Notes: generated by a model from the letters alone, not told the origin. A stretch of DNA of 58,156 nt from Lysobacterales bacterium (GCA_022844165.1 JALHMH010000031.1:1-58156), one strand, 5' to 3'; shown: positions 26,804 to 38,474, counted from the stretch's first letter. Numbers and translations: made by a program.

Positions 26804-26925
26804 GGCCTGCGGCCTCGCTGCGCTCGCGCTCTCCGGCCATCCTGGCCTACGAGTCGAACCACTGTTCTCATCCCTCTCTCTCCCCCAAAAAAAATGCCGC
26901 CCGAGGGCGGCATTGATTTTGGCGG
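26804..26925. repeat. 122-bp direct repeat, copy 2
   Basis: Near-identical to 26498-26619. Its right end overlaps the 3' end of tRNA-Ser and contains the tRNA's terminator. The intergenic DNA 26456-26919 thus consists of two repeat copies plus a separate terminator; I see no gene in it. Confidence 0.75.
26885..26914 (-). terminator. Terminator of the csrA/tRNA-Ser transcripts
   Basis: The stem AATGCCGCCC / GGGCGGCATT (26893-26914) is followed on the minus strand by eight T residues (plus-strand A-run 26885-26892). It lies just downstream of tRNA-Ser in the direction of transcription. Confidence 0.8.
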
Positions 26926-27012
26926 AGAGAGAGGGATTCGAACCCTCGATGGGTTTTTTAGACCCATACTCCCTTAGCAGGGGAGCCCCTTCGGCCTCTC
27001 GGGCATCTCTCC
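26920..27012 (-). tRNA. tRNA-Ser (GCT)
   Basis: Minus strand. The acceptor GGAGAGA pairs with TCTCTCC and the CCA end is encoded. The anticodon stem-loop CTCCC-CTGCTAA-GGGAG gives anticodon GCT. A long variable arm (TGGGTCTAAAAAACCCA) is typical of serine tRNAs, and the T-arm contains GGGTTCGAATCCC. It lies just after csrA, the same alaS-csrA-tRNA-Ser order as in E. coli. Confidence 0.97.
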
Positions 27013-27022
27013 AATTTCTTTG

Positions 27023-27229
27023 TCAGCTTGTCGTTCCGCTGTCTTCCGGTGGCGTTTGGCCATCGTCGTCGCCGCGGATTCTCTGATAAATCTCTTCTCG
27101 GTGCACGGTTACATCGCGCGGGGCGTTGATTCCTACGCGCACCTGATTGCCTTTCACGCCGAGCACGGTCACGGTGACCTGATCGCCAATCACCAGTGCC
27201 TCACCCACGCGACGCGTCAAGATCAGCAT
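27023..27229 (-). CDS. csrA: Carbon storage regulator, RNA-binding protein
   Basis: A 68-residue CsrA homodimer subunit that binds GGA motifs in mRNA leaders and changes translation and stability. The sequence [38 protein letters not shown] and [10 protein letters not shown] matches the family from end to end, with the usual variable tail. AGGAGG directly before ATG (27229) fixes the start. It lies between the frameshifted PH-domain gene and tRNA-Ser. Confidence 0.97.
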   Translation of the reverse strand: MLILTRRVGEALVIGDQVTVTVLGVKGNQVRVGINAPRDVTVHREEIYQRIRGDDDGQTPPEDSGTTS

Positions 27230-27382
27230 CCATTCCTCCTGCCGCCAGACTTGCGTCCGACACCACGCCATTCGATTCCGTGAATGACGCGCCAAACATT
27301 CCATGTTCGTTCGGCCGGTCGACCGAAGCCGCGAATGCTAACCCAAGGTACAGGCCACGACAACGAGTGCGCACACGCGCGT

Positions 27383-27759
27383 TCAGCGCAGAACGTAACT
27401 GGCCAACACCGCCTGCACTTCGAACACACTCAGCTTTTTGTTGAACGTCTTGCTGATCGGCGTTGGATCGCCGGAGACCCATACCTTCAGTTCGGCATCG
27501 AGATCGAGCGATCCGGCTGTTTCCACCGAAAATCGCGTCACGCTGCGATAGGGGATCGACATGTATTCGATCTTCTTGCCGCTGATGCCCTGTTTGTCCA
27601 CCACACCAGCCGCTGATTGGTGAACACGAAGAAGTCGCGGATCAAAAGGTAGGCGTGATCAACGGTCTCGCCTGCCGCGAGCACGCGCTCCATTTCGCCG
27701 CGAATTGTTGCCGGATCGATCTTCGAAGCATTGCCAAGCAAACCATCCAGCAATCCCAT
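27383..27759 (-). pseudogene. Bacterial PH-domain protein with a frameshift
   Basis: The first part (MGLLDGLLGNASKIDPATIR, HAYLLIRDFFVFTNQRLV) and the second part (VDKQGISGKKIEYMSIPYRS, VTRFSVETAGSLDLDAELKV, VWVSG) are the two halves of one bPH_1-type domain of about 125 residues, but they lie in different frames. The break is at about 27605: reading CTGGTGTGGTGGAC where CTGGTGTTGGTGGAC would restore the frame, so one base appears lost. It may be a real mutation or a sequencing error. The family is cytoplasmic with unknown role. It sits between alaS and csrA. Confidence 0.75.
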
Positions 27760-27910
27760 CGGAACGTCCTCGTTTAGGGTGAGGGGCGATGATGGGGCGA
27801 TGGGTTGGCGCGCGAGCGTGACGGAAGTCAGCCTCGATTGGACAAACCGAGGCTCTGGATTCCTGTTTTCAGAGCAGCAACCGATGCAACTGGCGAGTTC
27901 GTGAAAGCGA

Positions 27911-30667
27911 TCAGGCAGCTTGTGTGCTGACGAAGCGCTGCACCTCAGCAAGCGCCGCCTTCAGCTCCGGGCCATCGTTCGCGCCACCTTGCGCCATATC
28001 GGGCCGACCGCCGCCCTTGCCGCCGGCTCTGCTGGCGACGAAACTGAGCACATCGCCGGCCTTGACGCGGCCGAGCGCGCTGCCGGCGACGCCGGCGATC
28101 AAAGTGGCTTTGCCATCGGCGACGCTGGCCAAAACGATGACCGCATCAACGAGCTTTTGCTTGAGCGTATCGAGCATCTGCCGCAAAACCTTGGCGTCCA
28201 CGCCCTCCAGGCGCACGCTCAGCACCTTGACGCCATCGATATCGACAGCCGATGCGATGAGATCGTCGAGTGAGGCGCTCGCGGCTTTGGCTTTGAGCTG
28301 GCCCAATTCGCGCTCGCCGTGTTTGACGCGATCGAGCAATTGCTGGACTTTGGCGAGCACTTGATCGCCGCCACCCAGCATCAATGCCAGCTCGCGCAGG
28401 CGCTGTTCCTGCTCTTGCACAAGCGCCACAGCGGCATCGCCGGTGATCGCCTCGATACGGCGCACGCCGGCGGAAATGCCGCCTTCGCTCAAGATCTTGA
28501 ACAGGCCAATATCGCCGGTGCGCGACACGTGCGTGCCGCCGCACAGCTCAGTGGAGAACTCGCCCATGCGCAACACGCGCACGCGTTCGCCGTACTTCTC
28601 GCCGAACAGCGCCAGCGCGCCGAAATCGAGCGCTTCTTTCATCGCCATTTGATGCACTTCGGCCTGCGCGTTGGCGCGAATGTCGTGATTCACCTTGGCT
28701 TCGATGCGCGCCAGTTGCTCGGGCGAAATGGCCTCGAAATGGGAGAAGTCGAAGCGCAAACGATCGGGGGCCACGAGGCTGCCTTTTTGCTGCACGTGAT
28801 CGCCCAGCTCGTTGCGCAATACCGCGTGCAATAGATGCGTGGCCGAGTGGTTGAGCACCGTGGCGCTGCGGCGTGTGGCGTCGATACGCGCTTGCATCGA
28901 ATCGCCCACATTGAGCGTGCCTTGCGTGACGTCGACCACGTGTCCGTGAAACACGCCAGCGATCTTGATGGTGTCGCACACGCGCGCTGCGCCGCGTTCG
29001 CTACTCAGTTCACCGTGATCGCCGACCTGCCCGCCACTCTCGGCGTAAAACGGCGTGCGATCGAGCAGCACGATGGCCGTCTCGCCATCGCGTGCGCTTT
29101 GGCGCACCTGGCCATCGACCAGCATGCGCACGATCTTGCCGCTGGCTTCGTGTTGCTCGTAACCGAGAAACTCCGTCGGCGCCAGGCCCTCGACGTGCTC
29201 CGCGGTGATTTTCAGGCCGCCGCCGAAATTGCTGGCTGCGCGGGCGCGATCGCGCTGCGCGGCCATCGCGTCGTCGAAACCGTGCTCGTCGACAACCAGG
29301 CTGCGCTCGCGCGCAATGTCTTGCGTGAGATCGAGCGGGAAGCCGTAAGTGTCGTACAGGCGAAAGGCGTCGGCGCCGGCAATGATGGTGTCGCTCAACG
29401 CGGCAACAATGAGCTCGAATTGACGCATGCCACTGTCCAGCGTCTCGGCAAAACGTTCTTCCTCACCGGCCAATACCTGATCGACCAAAGCGGCCTTCGC
29501 CGCCAGTTCGGGGTACGCCTGGCCCATTTGCTCAACCAGAGCGCCGACCATCTTGTGAAAGAACGCGCCACGTGTGCCCAGCTTCCAGCCGTGACGCAGG
29601 GCGCGGCGAATGATCCGTCGTAGCACGTAGCCCCTGCCCTCGTTGCTCGGCAGCACGCCATCGACGATCAGGAACGCGGTGGCGCGAATGTGGTCGGCGA
29701 TCACGCGCAGGGAAGGTTCGGCGATATCGGCGCAACCGGTCAGTTCCGCAGCGCGCTTGATCAGCGCCTGGAACAAATCGATCTCGTAGTTCGAATGCAC
29801 GTGCTGCAGCACGGCGGTCAGGCGCTCCAGACCCATGCCTGTGTCGACGCACGGTTTGGGCAGCGGCGCCATCTTGTATTCGGTCAGCACAAACTTTAAC
29901 TCGCCCGAGGGCAACCGCTGCGGCACCGGCGGATTGACCACCTTGCCAGCTGCGAGCGCTGCCTCGTAGGCGGCGCGCGCTTCACTTTCGCTGGCGAATT
30001 CACGCACGCCGAGCACCGAGCGATCGAACTGCATGAACACGAGGTTCCAGATTTCGATGTAACGATCGCCATCGGCATCCGGCGATCCCGGCGGCCCGCC
30101 GGCAATGCCGGGACCATGATCGAAGAACACTTCGGAACACGGACCGCAAGGACCGGTATCAGCCATCTGCCAGAAATTGTCCGACGCGAACGGCGCGCCT
30201 TTGTTGTCGCCAATGCGCACGATCCGCTCGGCCGGCACGCCGATCTCGTCGTGCCAGAGGCCGTAGGCTTCGTCGTCGTTGTGGTAAACCGTGACCCAGA
30301 GCTTGTCCTTGGGCAGCGCGTAAACGCCCGTCAGCAACTCCCATGCATAGTGAATCGCATCGCGCTTGAAATAGTCGCCAAAACTGAAGTTACCGAGCAT
30401 CTCGAAAAAAGTGTGGTGGCGCGCGGTGTAGCCCACCTGGTCGAGATCGTTGTGTTTGCCCCCCGCTCGCACGCAGCGTTGCGATGAGGCCGCGCGCGTG
30501 TAGTCGCGCTTTTCCGCGCCGAGGAACGTGTCTTTGAACTGCACCATGCCGGAGTTGGTGAACAGCAACGAGGCGTCGCCCACGAGCGAACTCGACGGCA
30601 CGTGACGGTGTTCCTTGCTCACGAAATAATCGATGAACGCTTGGCGGATGTCGTTAGTACTGCGCAT
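27911..30667 (-). CDS. alaS: Alanine--tRNA ligase
   Basis: A 918-residue class II synthetase that charges tRNA-Ala. The catalytic N-domain has [20 protein letters not shown] and [17 protein letters not shown]. The editing domain has [11 protein letters not shown] (HxxxH zinc site) and [13 protein letters not shown]. The C-terminal DHHA1 region ends [12 protein letters not shown]. It is somewhat longer than the 876-residue E. coli enzyme. It begins the alaS-PH-csrA-tRNA-Ser block on the minus strand. Confidence 0.97.
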   Translation of the reverse strand: MRSTNDIRQAFIDYFVSKEHRHVPSSSLVGDASLLFTNSGMVQFKDTFLGAEKRDYTRAASSQRCVRAGGKHNDLDQVGYTARHHTFFEMLGNFSFGDYFKRDAIHYAWELLTGVYALPKDKLWVTVYHNDDEAYGLWHDEIGVPAERIVRIGDNKGAPFASDNFWQMADTGPCGPCSEVFFDHGPGIAGGPPGSPDADGDRYIEIWNLVFMQFDRSVLGVREFASESEARAAYEAALAAGKVVNPPVPQRLPSGELKFVLTEYKMAPLPKPCVDTGMGLERLTAVLQHVHSNYEIDLFQALIKRAAELTGCADIAEPSLRVIADHIRATAFLIVDGVLPSNEGRGYVLRRIIRRALRHGWKLGTRGAFFHKMVGALVEQMGQAYPELAAKAALVDQVLAGEEERFAETLDSGMRQFELIVAALSDTIIAGADAFRLYDTYGFPLDLTQDIARERSLVVDEHGFDDAMAAQRDRARAASNFGGGLKITAEHVEGLAPTEFLGYEQHEASGKIVRMLVDGQVRQSARDGETAIVLLDRTPFYAESGGQVGDHGELSSERGAARVCDTIKIAGVFHGHVVDVTQGTLNVGDSMQARIDATRRSATVLNHSATHLLHAVLRNELGDHVQQKGSLVAPDRLRFDFSHFEAISPEQLARIEAKVNHDIRANAQAEVHQMAMKEALDFGALALFGEKYGERVRVLRMGEFSTELCGGTHVSRTGDIGLFKILSEGGISAGVRRIEAITGDAAVALVQEQEQRLRELALMLGGGDQVLAKVQQLLDRVKHGERELGQLKAKAASASLDDLIASAVDIDGVKVLSVRLEGVDAKVLRQMLDTLKQKLVDAVIVLASVADGKATLIAGVAGSALGRVKAGDVLSFVASRAGGKGGGRPDMAQGGANDGPELKAALAEVQRFVSTQAA

Positions 30668-30766
30668 GGCGGAGTGTGTACGGTTTGGCGATCAGACCGC
30701 TAAATGTACCCGAAAAATGGGCGAAACTTTGCTTGAAACCGGTGCCATCGGTTCATGGCTGCTGTT

Positions 30767-30894
30767 GTGGGTCACTCTATAGCGCGACGCTGCGGAATCA
30801 GCTCGAATGGCAGAAGCAGTCAAGTCGCCCTGTTCCAAGCGGCTGCGAGAATGTTGGGCACACAAAAAAAGCGTCGCGCCATAGCGCGACCCAC
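30767..30894. repeat. Imperfect inverted repeat of a REP-like element upstream of putP
   Basis: The sequence starting GTGGGTCACTCTATAGCGCG at 30767-30791 is mirrored by 30870-30894, ending CATAGCGCGACCCAC. The right arm also contains its own palindrome GTCGCGC-CATA-GCGCGAC. A related copy lies before carB (14313). It occupies most of the alaS-putP gap (30668-30939), where I see no gene. Confidence 0.6.
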
Positions 30895-30939
30895 AGAAGC
30901 AAAGGGCATTATTGAGCGGTTTTTGACCCGGAAGCCGCC

Positions 30940-32409
30940 ATGAACCCGATTCTCATCACGTTCGCGCTCTACCTTGGCGGCATGCTGCTGATTGGCGTTG
31001 TGGCCTCGCGGCAAACCAAGAACCTTGACGACTACATATTAGGCGGACGAAGCTTGGGACCGGTGGTCACCGCGCTCGCGGCAGGTGCGTCGGACATGAG
31101 CGGCTGGTTGCTGATGGGTTTGCCGGGCGCGCTTTACGCCGCCGGGCTCATTGAGGGTTGGATTGCAATTGGCCTGATCCTGGGCGCCTGGGCCAACTGG
31201 CGATTTGTCGCCGCACCACTGCGTGCTTACACAGAACGCGCGCAAAACGCGCTGACACTGCCCGACTACTTCGCCGCACGGTTCCCAGAGCGCGGCCGCG
31301 CGCTACGCATCCTGGCGGCCGTCGTGATTCTGCTGTTCTTCGCCATTTATTCGGCTTCCGGCATGGTAGCCGGCGCAAGACTTTTCGAATCGACATTCGC
31401 CATGCCCTACTCCACCGCGTTGTGGGCCGGCGCCGCCGTCACCGTGCTGTACACGCTGCTCGGAGGCTTCTTGGCGGTGAGCTGGACCGACGCAGTGCAG
31501 GCCACGCTGATGATTCTGGCGTTGATCATCACGCCCATCGTGGTGATCTCCGTCGGCGGTGGTATCGATGTGTCGTTAGCGACGATGTCGGCAGCCAATC
31601 CGGCGCGCGTGGATGCCTTCGGCGGGCTAACAGTCATTGGATTCATCAGTCTGATGGGCTGGGGTTTGGGTTACGTGGGCCAGCCGCATATTCTGGCGCG
31701 CTTCATGGCCGCCGAATCAGTGACATCAATCACCGCCGCCCGGCGGATCAGCATGAGCTGGATGGTGGTTTGTCTGTTGGGTGCGATGACCTGCGGCTTT
31801 TTTGGCTATGCGTGGCTCAGTGCCCACCCAGAAGTCAAAGCCATCGTCGATGCAAATCCCGAGCGTGTCTTCATTGTCTTGGCGCAGCAGCTCTTCAATC
31901 CGTGGATCGCGGGTGTGCTGCTATCGGCCATATTGGCGGCGATCATGAGCACATTGAGCTGCCAGTTGCTGGTATGCGCCAGCGCGTTGGTCGAGGACTT
32001 CTACAAACCCTTTGTGCGCCCCGCCGCCAGCGGATCGGAATTGTTATGGATGGGTCGGATTGCGCTTCTGGTGGTAGCGGTGGTGGCCATCACACTGGCG
32101 ATGGCGCCTGAGAGCCGGGTTCTCAAACTGGTCAGTTACGCCTGGGCAGGATTTGGCGCAGCGTTCGGACCTGTCGTTGTGTTGTCGCTCTATTGGCGAC
32201 GCATGACTGGCGCCGGTGCGCTTGCGGGTATGTTCACCGGTGCGATCACAGTCTTGGTCTGGGGCCATTATCAGTTCTGGGGTCTATACGAAATGGTGCC
32301 TGGCGTGGCGCTGGCGAGCATCGCGATCGTCCTGGTTAGCCTTGCTACCGCACCGCAAGTCGAGAGCGAGAGACTCTTTGCGCGAGTCTGGAAAGAACTG
32401 GAACACTGA
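30940..32409 (+). CDS. putP: Sodium/proline symporter
   Basis: A 489-residue member of the solute:sodium symporter family with about 13 membrane helices. It would import proline with Na+ across the inner membrane. PutP-like segments are DDYILGGRSLGPVVTALAAG, ASDMSGWLLMGLPGALYAAG, GLGYVGQPHILARFMAAES and LSAILAAIMSTLSCQLLVCA. These include the conserved sodium-site region near ASDMSGW. It is monocistronic, with the TPP riboswitch of thiC beginning about 25 bases after it. Confidence 0.9.
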   Translation: MNPILITFALYLGGMLLIGVVASRQTKNLDDYILGGRSLGPVVTALAAGASDMSGWLLMGLPGALYAAGLIEGWIAIGLILGAWANWRFVAAPLRAYTERAQNALTLPDYFAARFPERGRALRILAAVVILLFFAIYSASGMVAGARLFESTFAMPYSTALWAGAAVTVLYTLLGGFLAVSWTDAVQATLMILALIITPIVVISVGGGIDVSLATMSAANPARVDAFGGLTVIGFISLMGWGLGYVGQPHILARFMAAESVTSITAARRISMSWMVVCLLGAMTCGFFGYAWLSAHPEVKAIVDANPERVFIVLAQQLFNPWIAGVLLSAILAAIMSTLSCQLLVCASALVEDFYKPFVRPAASGSELLWMGRIALLVVAVVAITLAMAPESRVLKLVSYAWAGFGAAFGPVVVLSLYWRRMTGAGALAGMFTGAITVLVWGHYQFWGLYEMVPGVALASIAIVLVSLATAPQVESERLFARVWKELEH

Positions 32410-32431
32410 CTCATACGATACAATCCCGCCT

Positions 32432-32516
32432 TGAAGCGGGGGTGCCAGGCGGGATGCCTGGCTGAGACAGTCCCTTCGAACCTGATCCGATTCGCATCGG
32501 CGTAGGGAGCTTCGAT
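32432..32516 (+). promoter_or_regulatory. TPP riboswitch (THI element)
   Basis: Conserved blocks GGGGGTGCC, GGCTGAGACAG, CCCTTCGAACCTGATCCG and the closing GGCGTAGGGAGC lie in the right order upstream of thiC. Thiamine pyrophosphate binding would repress thiC expression (family knowledge). Confidence 0.95.
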
Positions 32517-32522
32517 GGTTGA

Positions 32523-34460
<1,938 letters not shown>

Positions 34461-34565
34461 GTCGATTGTTCCAGAGACGGACGCGGGAACATCGCCCGCG
34501 AACGCGCCAGGCAGGAACGGGTCGACTGGAATTCTTTGCCAGGCAGATGCCAGGGAAAAGCAATC

Positions 34566-34651
34566 TGGTGCCCGAGGCCGGACTCGAACCGGCACGGCTT
34601 GTGGCCGAGGGATTTTAAGTCCCTTGCGTCTACCGATTTCGCCACTCGGGC
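34566..34651 (-). tRNA. tRNA-Leu (TAA)
   Basis: Minus strand, GCCCGAG acceptor and encoded CCA. The anticodon stem-loop AGGGA-CTTAAAA-TCCCT gives anticodon TAA, with a long variable arm typical of leucine tRNAs. It is the last of a Gly-Cys-Leu cluster. The gap to tRNA-Cys (34652-34919) holds a hairpin CCCCCTT/AAGGGGG at 34825-34843 without a T-run and nothing else evident. Confidence 0.97.
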
Positions 34652-34919
34652 TTGCAGTGATTCGAGCAAAAGCTAACGAGGCTTCGCCTCAGACCGACGA
34701 GCATTGCTGGCTTCGTCCGACAGCGTACTCGCCACAACCCCGCGCTCCGCATTTACGGCCCAGCGGCGCAGCCGCCGGGCGTTCGACCCGGCACACGCCT
34801 GCGACGTGTCAGCGCCGAATCTCACCCCCTTGACTCAAGGGGGCTTCAAAAGCCAAAGCCGCTTCGTAGAAAACTTGACTCATTTGTCGAGATCAGTCAC
34901 CGTCAAGGAGACTAGCGGA

Positions 34920-34993
34920 TGGAGGCCAGGGTCGGAATCGAACCGGCGTCCACGGCTTTGCAGGCCGCTGCATGACCACTCTGCCACCTGGCC
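34920..34993 (-). tRNA. tRNA-Cys (GCA)
   Basis: Minus strand, acceptor GGCCAGG and encoded CCA. The anticodon stem-loop CGGC-CTGCAAA-GCCG gives anticodon GCA. The D-arm is GCAGAGTGGTCATGC and the T-arm contains CCGGTTCGATTCCGA. It is the middle member of the Gly-Cys-Leu cluster. Confidence 0.97.
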
Positions 34994-35059
34994 ATCCGCT
35001 AACACAGTGATCCGCAGTTGCGGATCGCCACACCAGGACTTTGAGTCCCTCAAAACAAC

Positions 35060-35083
35060 GAAACCTCGGTCACCCGAGGTTTC
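35060..35083 (-). terminator. Hairpin terminator after tRNA-Gly
   Basis: A 10-bp stem GAAACCTCGG / CCGAGGTTTC with a four-base loop, just downstream of tRNA-Gly on the minus strand. It is followed by GTTGTTTTG, a weak T-rich tract, so it may reduce rather than abolish read-through to tRNA-Cys. Confidence 0.6.
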
Positions 35084-35092
35084 GCCCTGAAC

Positions 35093-35168
<76 letters not shown>

Positions 35169-35355
35169 AAGAGCCGCGCAGCATAACTCGGCGAGCGACG
35201 ATGTCAACACCCTGCGCTTGCGCGAATGTCATCGATTCATATTTTGTCGAACGCTGGCCGTAGCCTCTCGGCAAATTCCGAGTTCCTCGGCGCAGGAAAG
35301 AAGGCACATGTTTGCTCAGCTGCCGCCGCTCATGGCGGGCAATGGGAGAAGGCAA

Positions 35356-36045
35356 ATGTCGAAACTCATGGCGGAATTTCTAGGGACTTTTTGGTTGGTC
35401 TTGGGCGGTTGCGGCAGCGCGGTCCTCGCCGCTTCGTTTCCAGATGTCGGCATCGGACTCGTCGGTGTATCTCTCGCTTTTGGCCTCACTGTCTTGACGA
35501 TGGCGTACACCTTCGGTCCCATTTCAGGCTGTCATTTGAACCCCGCAGTGTCCATCGGGTTATGGAGCGCAGGCCGCTTCGAGACCTCGCAGCTCTTTCC
35601 GTACATTCTTTCGCAGACTCTTGGCGCTGTCGCTGGCGCCGGGGTCCTGCTGGTCATCGCCAGTGGCAAAGCAGACTTCTCGCTCGCGGGTGGTTTCGCG
35701 TCCAACGGCTACGGCGCACACTCGCCCGGTGGCTACAGCCTGATCAGCGGCGCCGTGACTGAAGTTGTTATGACTTTTTTCTTCCTGACGATCATTCTTG
35801 GCGCGACGAGTCGGCGGGCACCAGCGGGTTTCGCGCCCATCGCAATTGGTCTGGCGCTCACACTCATTCACTTGATCAGCATTCCGGTCACAAATACATC
35901 GGTCAACCCCGCCCGAAGTACGGGTCCGGCGATTTTTTTGGGCGGATGGGCTTTGCAACAACTCTGGCTGTTCTGGGTCGCCCCCATCGTGGGAGCGCTG
36001 CTGGCTGGATTCGCGTGGAAGTCGTTCTTCGACAAAGACGCTTGA
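35356..36045 (+). CDS. aqpZ: Aquaporin Z-like water channel
   Basis: A 229-residue MIP-family inner-membrane channel with six helices. Both NPA boxes are present, HLNPAVS and SVNPARS. The R after the second NPA and a small residue pattern ([15 protein letters not shown]) fit the narrow selectivity filter of water-specific AqpZ rather than glycerol channels (inference). The start [20 protein letters not shown] at 35356 follows GGAGAAGG. The frame extends upstream to 35218 without family similarity. Confidence 0.93.
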   Translation: MSKLMAEFLGTFWLVLGGCGSAVLAASFPDVGIGLVGVSLAFGLTVLTMAYTFGPISGCHLNPAVSIGLWSAGRFETSQLFPYILSQTLGAVAGAGVLLVIASGKADFSLAGGFASNGYGAHSPGGYSLISGAVTEVVMTFFFLTIILGATSRRAPAGFAPIAIGLALTLIHLISIPVTNTSVNPARSTGPAIFLGGWALQQLWLFWVAPIVGALLAGFAWKSFFDKDA

Positions 36046-36181
36046 GCATCTGACAAGGGCCAGGGCGAACCCGTTTCGCTCTGGCGGCCCGAGATAGTGC
36101 CACGACGCACGCCTGTCACAAGCGAACTTGATAGTCTGCGATCCTCACGGCCAACGGCCGGAAACCTGCGTCAGGCGAAAC

Positions 36182-36847
36182 ATGCTCATTGGTGAGGACA
36201 TGCTGCTGATGGCACTCGATGTCGAGTCGGGCCGGATGTTGCCCGGCCTGGACCAGGTGAACTCCGCGACTTTTCTTGCTGCTTGTCTGGTTGCTGAACT
36301 GGCGGTGCAAAAACAAATTGGCTGGACACCGCAGGGTGTCCATGTCGTCGATGAACTTCCCAATTTCCACCCGCTGATCGACACGGCGTTAAAAGCGATC
36401 AAGTCGCACGGCGTGCAGCCGACCGCGGAGATGATCAAGCTGACTCGCCGAGCGACCAAGCCCATCGTGGAGCAGCACTTCGAAAGTCTGGTTGCGCGTG
36501 GACTGCTACACGAGCCGAGCCTGAGGCGCTTCTGGTTGTTCGGCCCGAGGCGCTATCCGGTTCGCTCGATGCGAGCTCGTAGCGAGGCGCTTGGGCATCT
36601 GCGCGAGGCTGCGATCGGCGAACGCACATCCATGCGCAGTGTCGCGCTCTTGATGCTCGCCAACAGCATCGGTGTCAGCCAAAAGCTGCTCGAAGAAGCC
36701 GAGGGCAACGAGGCCACAGCCCGAGCCAGCTCGCTCAGCGACGAGGTTCGCGCCGATCTCGCCGCGGCAACCGATTGGGACGAAAATGCCAGCGCCATTG
36801 CCATGCTGGTCAGCATCAGCGAACAGCTGCCGCAGTTGTTGAGATAA
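36182..36847 (+). CDS. GPP34 (GOLPH3/Vps74) family protein
   Basis: A 221-residue protein of the GPP34 family. Its eukaryotic members bind phosphatidylinositol 4-phosphate on Golgi membranes; bacterial members have no settled role. The signature N-terminus MLIGEDMLLMALDVESGRML, then ATFLAACLVAELAVQKQIGW and ARGLLHEPSLRRFWLFGPRR, and the helical C-terminus match the family. ATG at 36182 is preferred to TTG at 36128. It is preceded by aqpZ at a distance of 136 bases. Confidence 0.8.
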   Translation: MLIGEDMLLMALDVESGRMLPGLDQVNSATFLAACLVAELAVQKQIGWTPQGVHVVDELPNFHPLIDTALKAIKSHGVQPTAEMIKLTRRATKPIVEQHFESLVARGLLHEPSLRRFWLFGPRRYPVRSMRARSEALGHLREAAIGERTSMRSVALLMLANSIGVSQKLLEEAEGNEATARASSLSDEVRADLAAATDWDENASAIAMLVSISEQLPQLLR

Positions 36848-36878
36848 GCGCGGCGCGGGAAAAGCCATCGTGTGCTGG

Positions 36879-37292
36879 TCACTGCGAGCGCAACGTCGCC
36901 ACCTTTGCGGCTTGCTGCGTTTGATACCAGGGAAACAACGCGAACGCGATTTGCCCGAAGAGCCCCAGCTGGTGTTCTCGTTGCGCGTACAACAACAGAT
37001 GTTCGACGAAGCTGCGATCCAACATCAGCATCGATACAAGCGACTCAGCCACCAGCAACAGCGTGAACGCAACCCCACCCATCACCGCCGCCGCGCACGC
37101 CGTCTTTGGCGAGCCCCTGAGAATTCGTGCGCAGACGAACCACGAAAACCACAGAATCACCGGTAGCTCAATGAGCACTGCAACGAGCGAGCCGACCTTC
37201 GGAGCCACGATCAAAGTGCGCAAGATGCCGAGCACAAAACCCGCGACAAAAACGCCGACAAAATAGAACGTGCCTGAGGTGACCGCACTCAT
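36879..37292 (-). CDS. Small integral membrane protein, unknown function
   Basis: A 137-residue protein with about four hydrophobic segments: GTFYFVGVFVAGFVLGILRT, VLIELPVILWFSWFVC, AVMGGVAFTLLLVAESLVSM and a weaker one near GLFGQIAFALFPWY. No signal peptide and no known domain recognised. It begins just after the di-heme oxidoreductase gene ends, on the same strand, and is convergent with the GPP34 gene. Confidence 0.6.
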   Translation of the reverse strand: MSAVTSGTFYFVGVFVAGFVLGILRTLIVAPKVGSLVAVLIELPVILWFSWFVCARILRGSPKTACAAAVMGGVAFTLLLVAESLVSMLMLDRSFVEHLLLYAQREHQLGLFGQIAFALFPWYQTQQAAKVATLRSQ

Positions 37293-37304
37293 CGTTCACT
37301 CGCG

Positions 37305-38474
37305 TCAAAGGTCGTTGACAAAAGCCACCAGGTCATCGCGCTCGCTTTGATTCGCCCAGCGAAACTTCTCGCGCGCCGGTAGCCCTTCCCCACCATGCCA
37401 CAGAATCGCCTCCGCGACGCCGTCAGCCCGCCCGTCATGCAATAGCTGTTGATGACCGTTCACGGCGCGAATCAAGCCAAGGCCCCAGAGCGGCGCCGTG
37501 CGCCACTCCCGGGCGTATTCGATGTGGCTCATTTGCGGGTCCGAGAGTGCTGCTCCCAAGTCGTGAACGAGCAGATCGGTATAGGCGAAGAACGTCTGGT
37601 TCGCGAGCCAGTCCGGCTGCGCGTCGGCAACAGTCCGCAGCATCGGTCGGTGACACGCCGCACAGCCGAAGTCACCGAACAAAGCTGATCCTCTGGCGAC
37701 TGCCGCCGACGTTGGCGAACGGCGCGGCGGCACACCGAGGAAAGCGAGATAGCGCGTCAACCGATCGACATCGCGAGGACCCATTTCCGGCTCGCCGCCA
37801 TGCGTGGCTGCCGCGCAACCGGCCTGAGCCGACGTACAGTTTTGCCGCGGGAATTCATCTGTCGAAATCCCGATGTCCTCAATGGCTGCCGCCACGACCT
37901 GACCGCGCAATGCGGCCACCTGCGACTTCCATCCAAACTTGCCCAGGTTGCCATTCGTCCAAATCGCCCGGCCGCTGATGCCATCACTGTTGCGATCCGA
38001 AGGGTCAGCCCAGGCGACAACCATCGCCGCATCGACATTCTCAATCAGCCCTAACCCAAAGACCGCTGGCGCAACCCGCGGCGCCAGGCGCACGTCGCTC
38101 GGCAATTCGCCATACGCGAGGCGATCCACACCAAACACCGGCCGTTTCAAGACCACCGTGCTCCCGTCGCCCATGCGCACCTCTACCGGTTCCCAACGAA
38201 CGACCAGTTTCGCTTCAGGTGTCACATTGGCGATTGCCTGATCCTGCATTTGCCGGCCATAGGCGTGAAGCGGGGTGCCGTCGGCGTGGTGCCAACGCAG
38301 CACCATGCTGCTCGACTCTCGATCGGGTACGCGCCCTCGCCCATCGCGCACATGGCAACCCGAGCACGAATTGCGGTTGAACAATGGGCCCAGGCCGTCG
38401 AAGGCCGCGGCCGACGCCGGCGCAGGCACCCATTGGGTGTTGAACAGCCGGTTGCCATAGTTAAACTCACGCAA
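37305..38474 (-). CDS. Di-heme oxidoreductase (thiol oxidoreductase family), 5'-truncated
   Basis: A 389-residue ORF of the DHOR family, related to MauG-type c-type cytochromes. Heme motifs are CSGCH in NRNSCSGCHVRDGRGR and CAACH in DFGCAACHRPML; the family segments GLGPLFNRNSC, ISGRAIWTNGN and HDGRADGVAEAILWHGGEG are clear. Relatives begin with a signal peptide and some 40-60 extra residues. Here the frame opens at a stop just upstream of TTG at 38474, so the signal and first strands are absent. A c-type cytochrome without a signal could not mature in the periplasm, so this copy is probably dead or mis-assembled. It abuts the giant gene head to head. Confidence 0.8.
   Translation of the reverse strand: MREFNYGNRLFNTQWVPAPASAAAFDGLGPLFNRNSCSGCHVRDGRGRVPDRESSSMVLRWHHADGTPLHAYGRQMQDQAIANVTPEAKLVVRWEPVEVRMGDGSTVVLKRPVFGVDRLAYGELPSDVRLAPRVAPAVFGLGLIENVDAAMVVAWADPSDRNSDGISGRAIWTNGNLGKFGWKSQVAALRGQVVAAAIEDIGISTDEFPRQNCTSAQAGCAAATHGGEPEMGPRDVDRLTRYLAFLGVPPRRSPTSAAVARGSALFGDFGCAACHRPMLRTVADAQPDWLANQTFFAYTDLLVHDLGAALSDPQMSHIEYAREWRTAPLWGLGLIRAVNGHQQLLHDGRADGVAEAILWHGGEGLPAREKFRWANQSERDDLVAFVNDL

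Noticed and set aside
26562..26840. Short ORFs within the 26.5-26.9 kb repeats
   Set aside because: Their products are translations of terminators and repeats (poly-purine and GC-rich hairpins) without start signals.
26498..26925. A CRISPR array or additional tRNA genes in the repeats beside tRNA-Ser
   Set aside because: There are only two copies of 122 bp with unequal content between them, and no complete cloverleaf can be drawn apart from tRNA-Ser(GCT).
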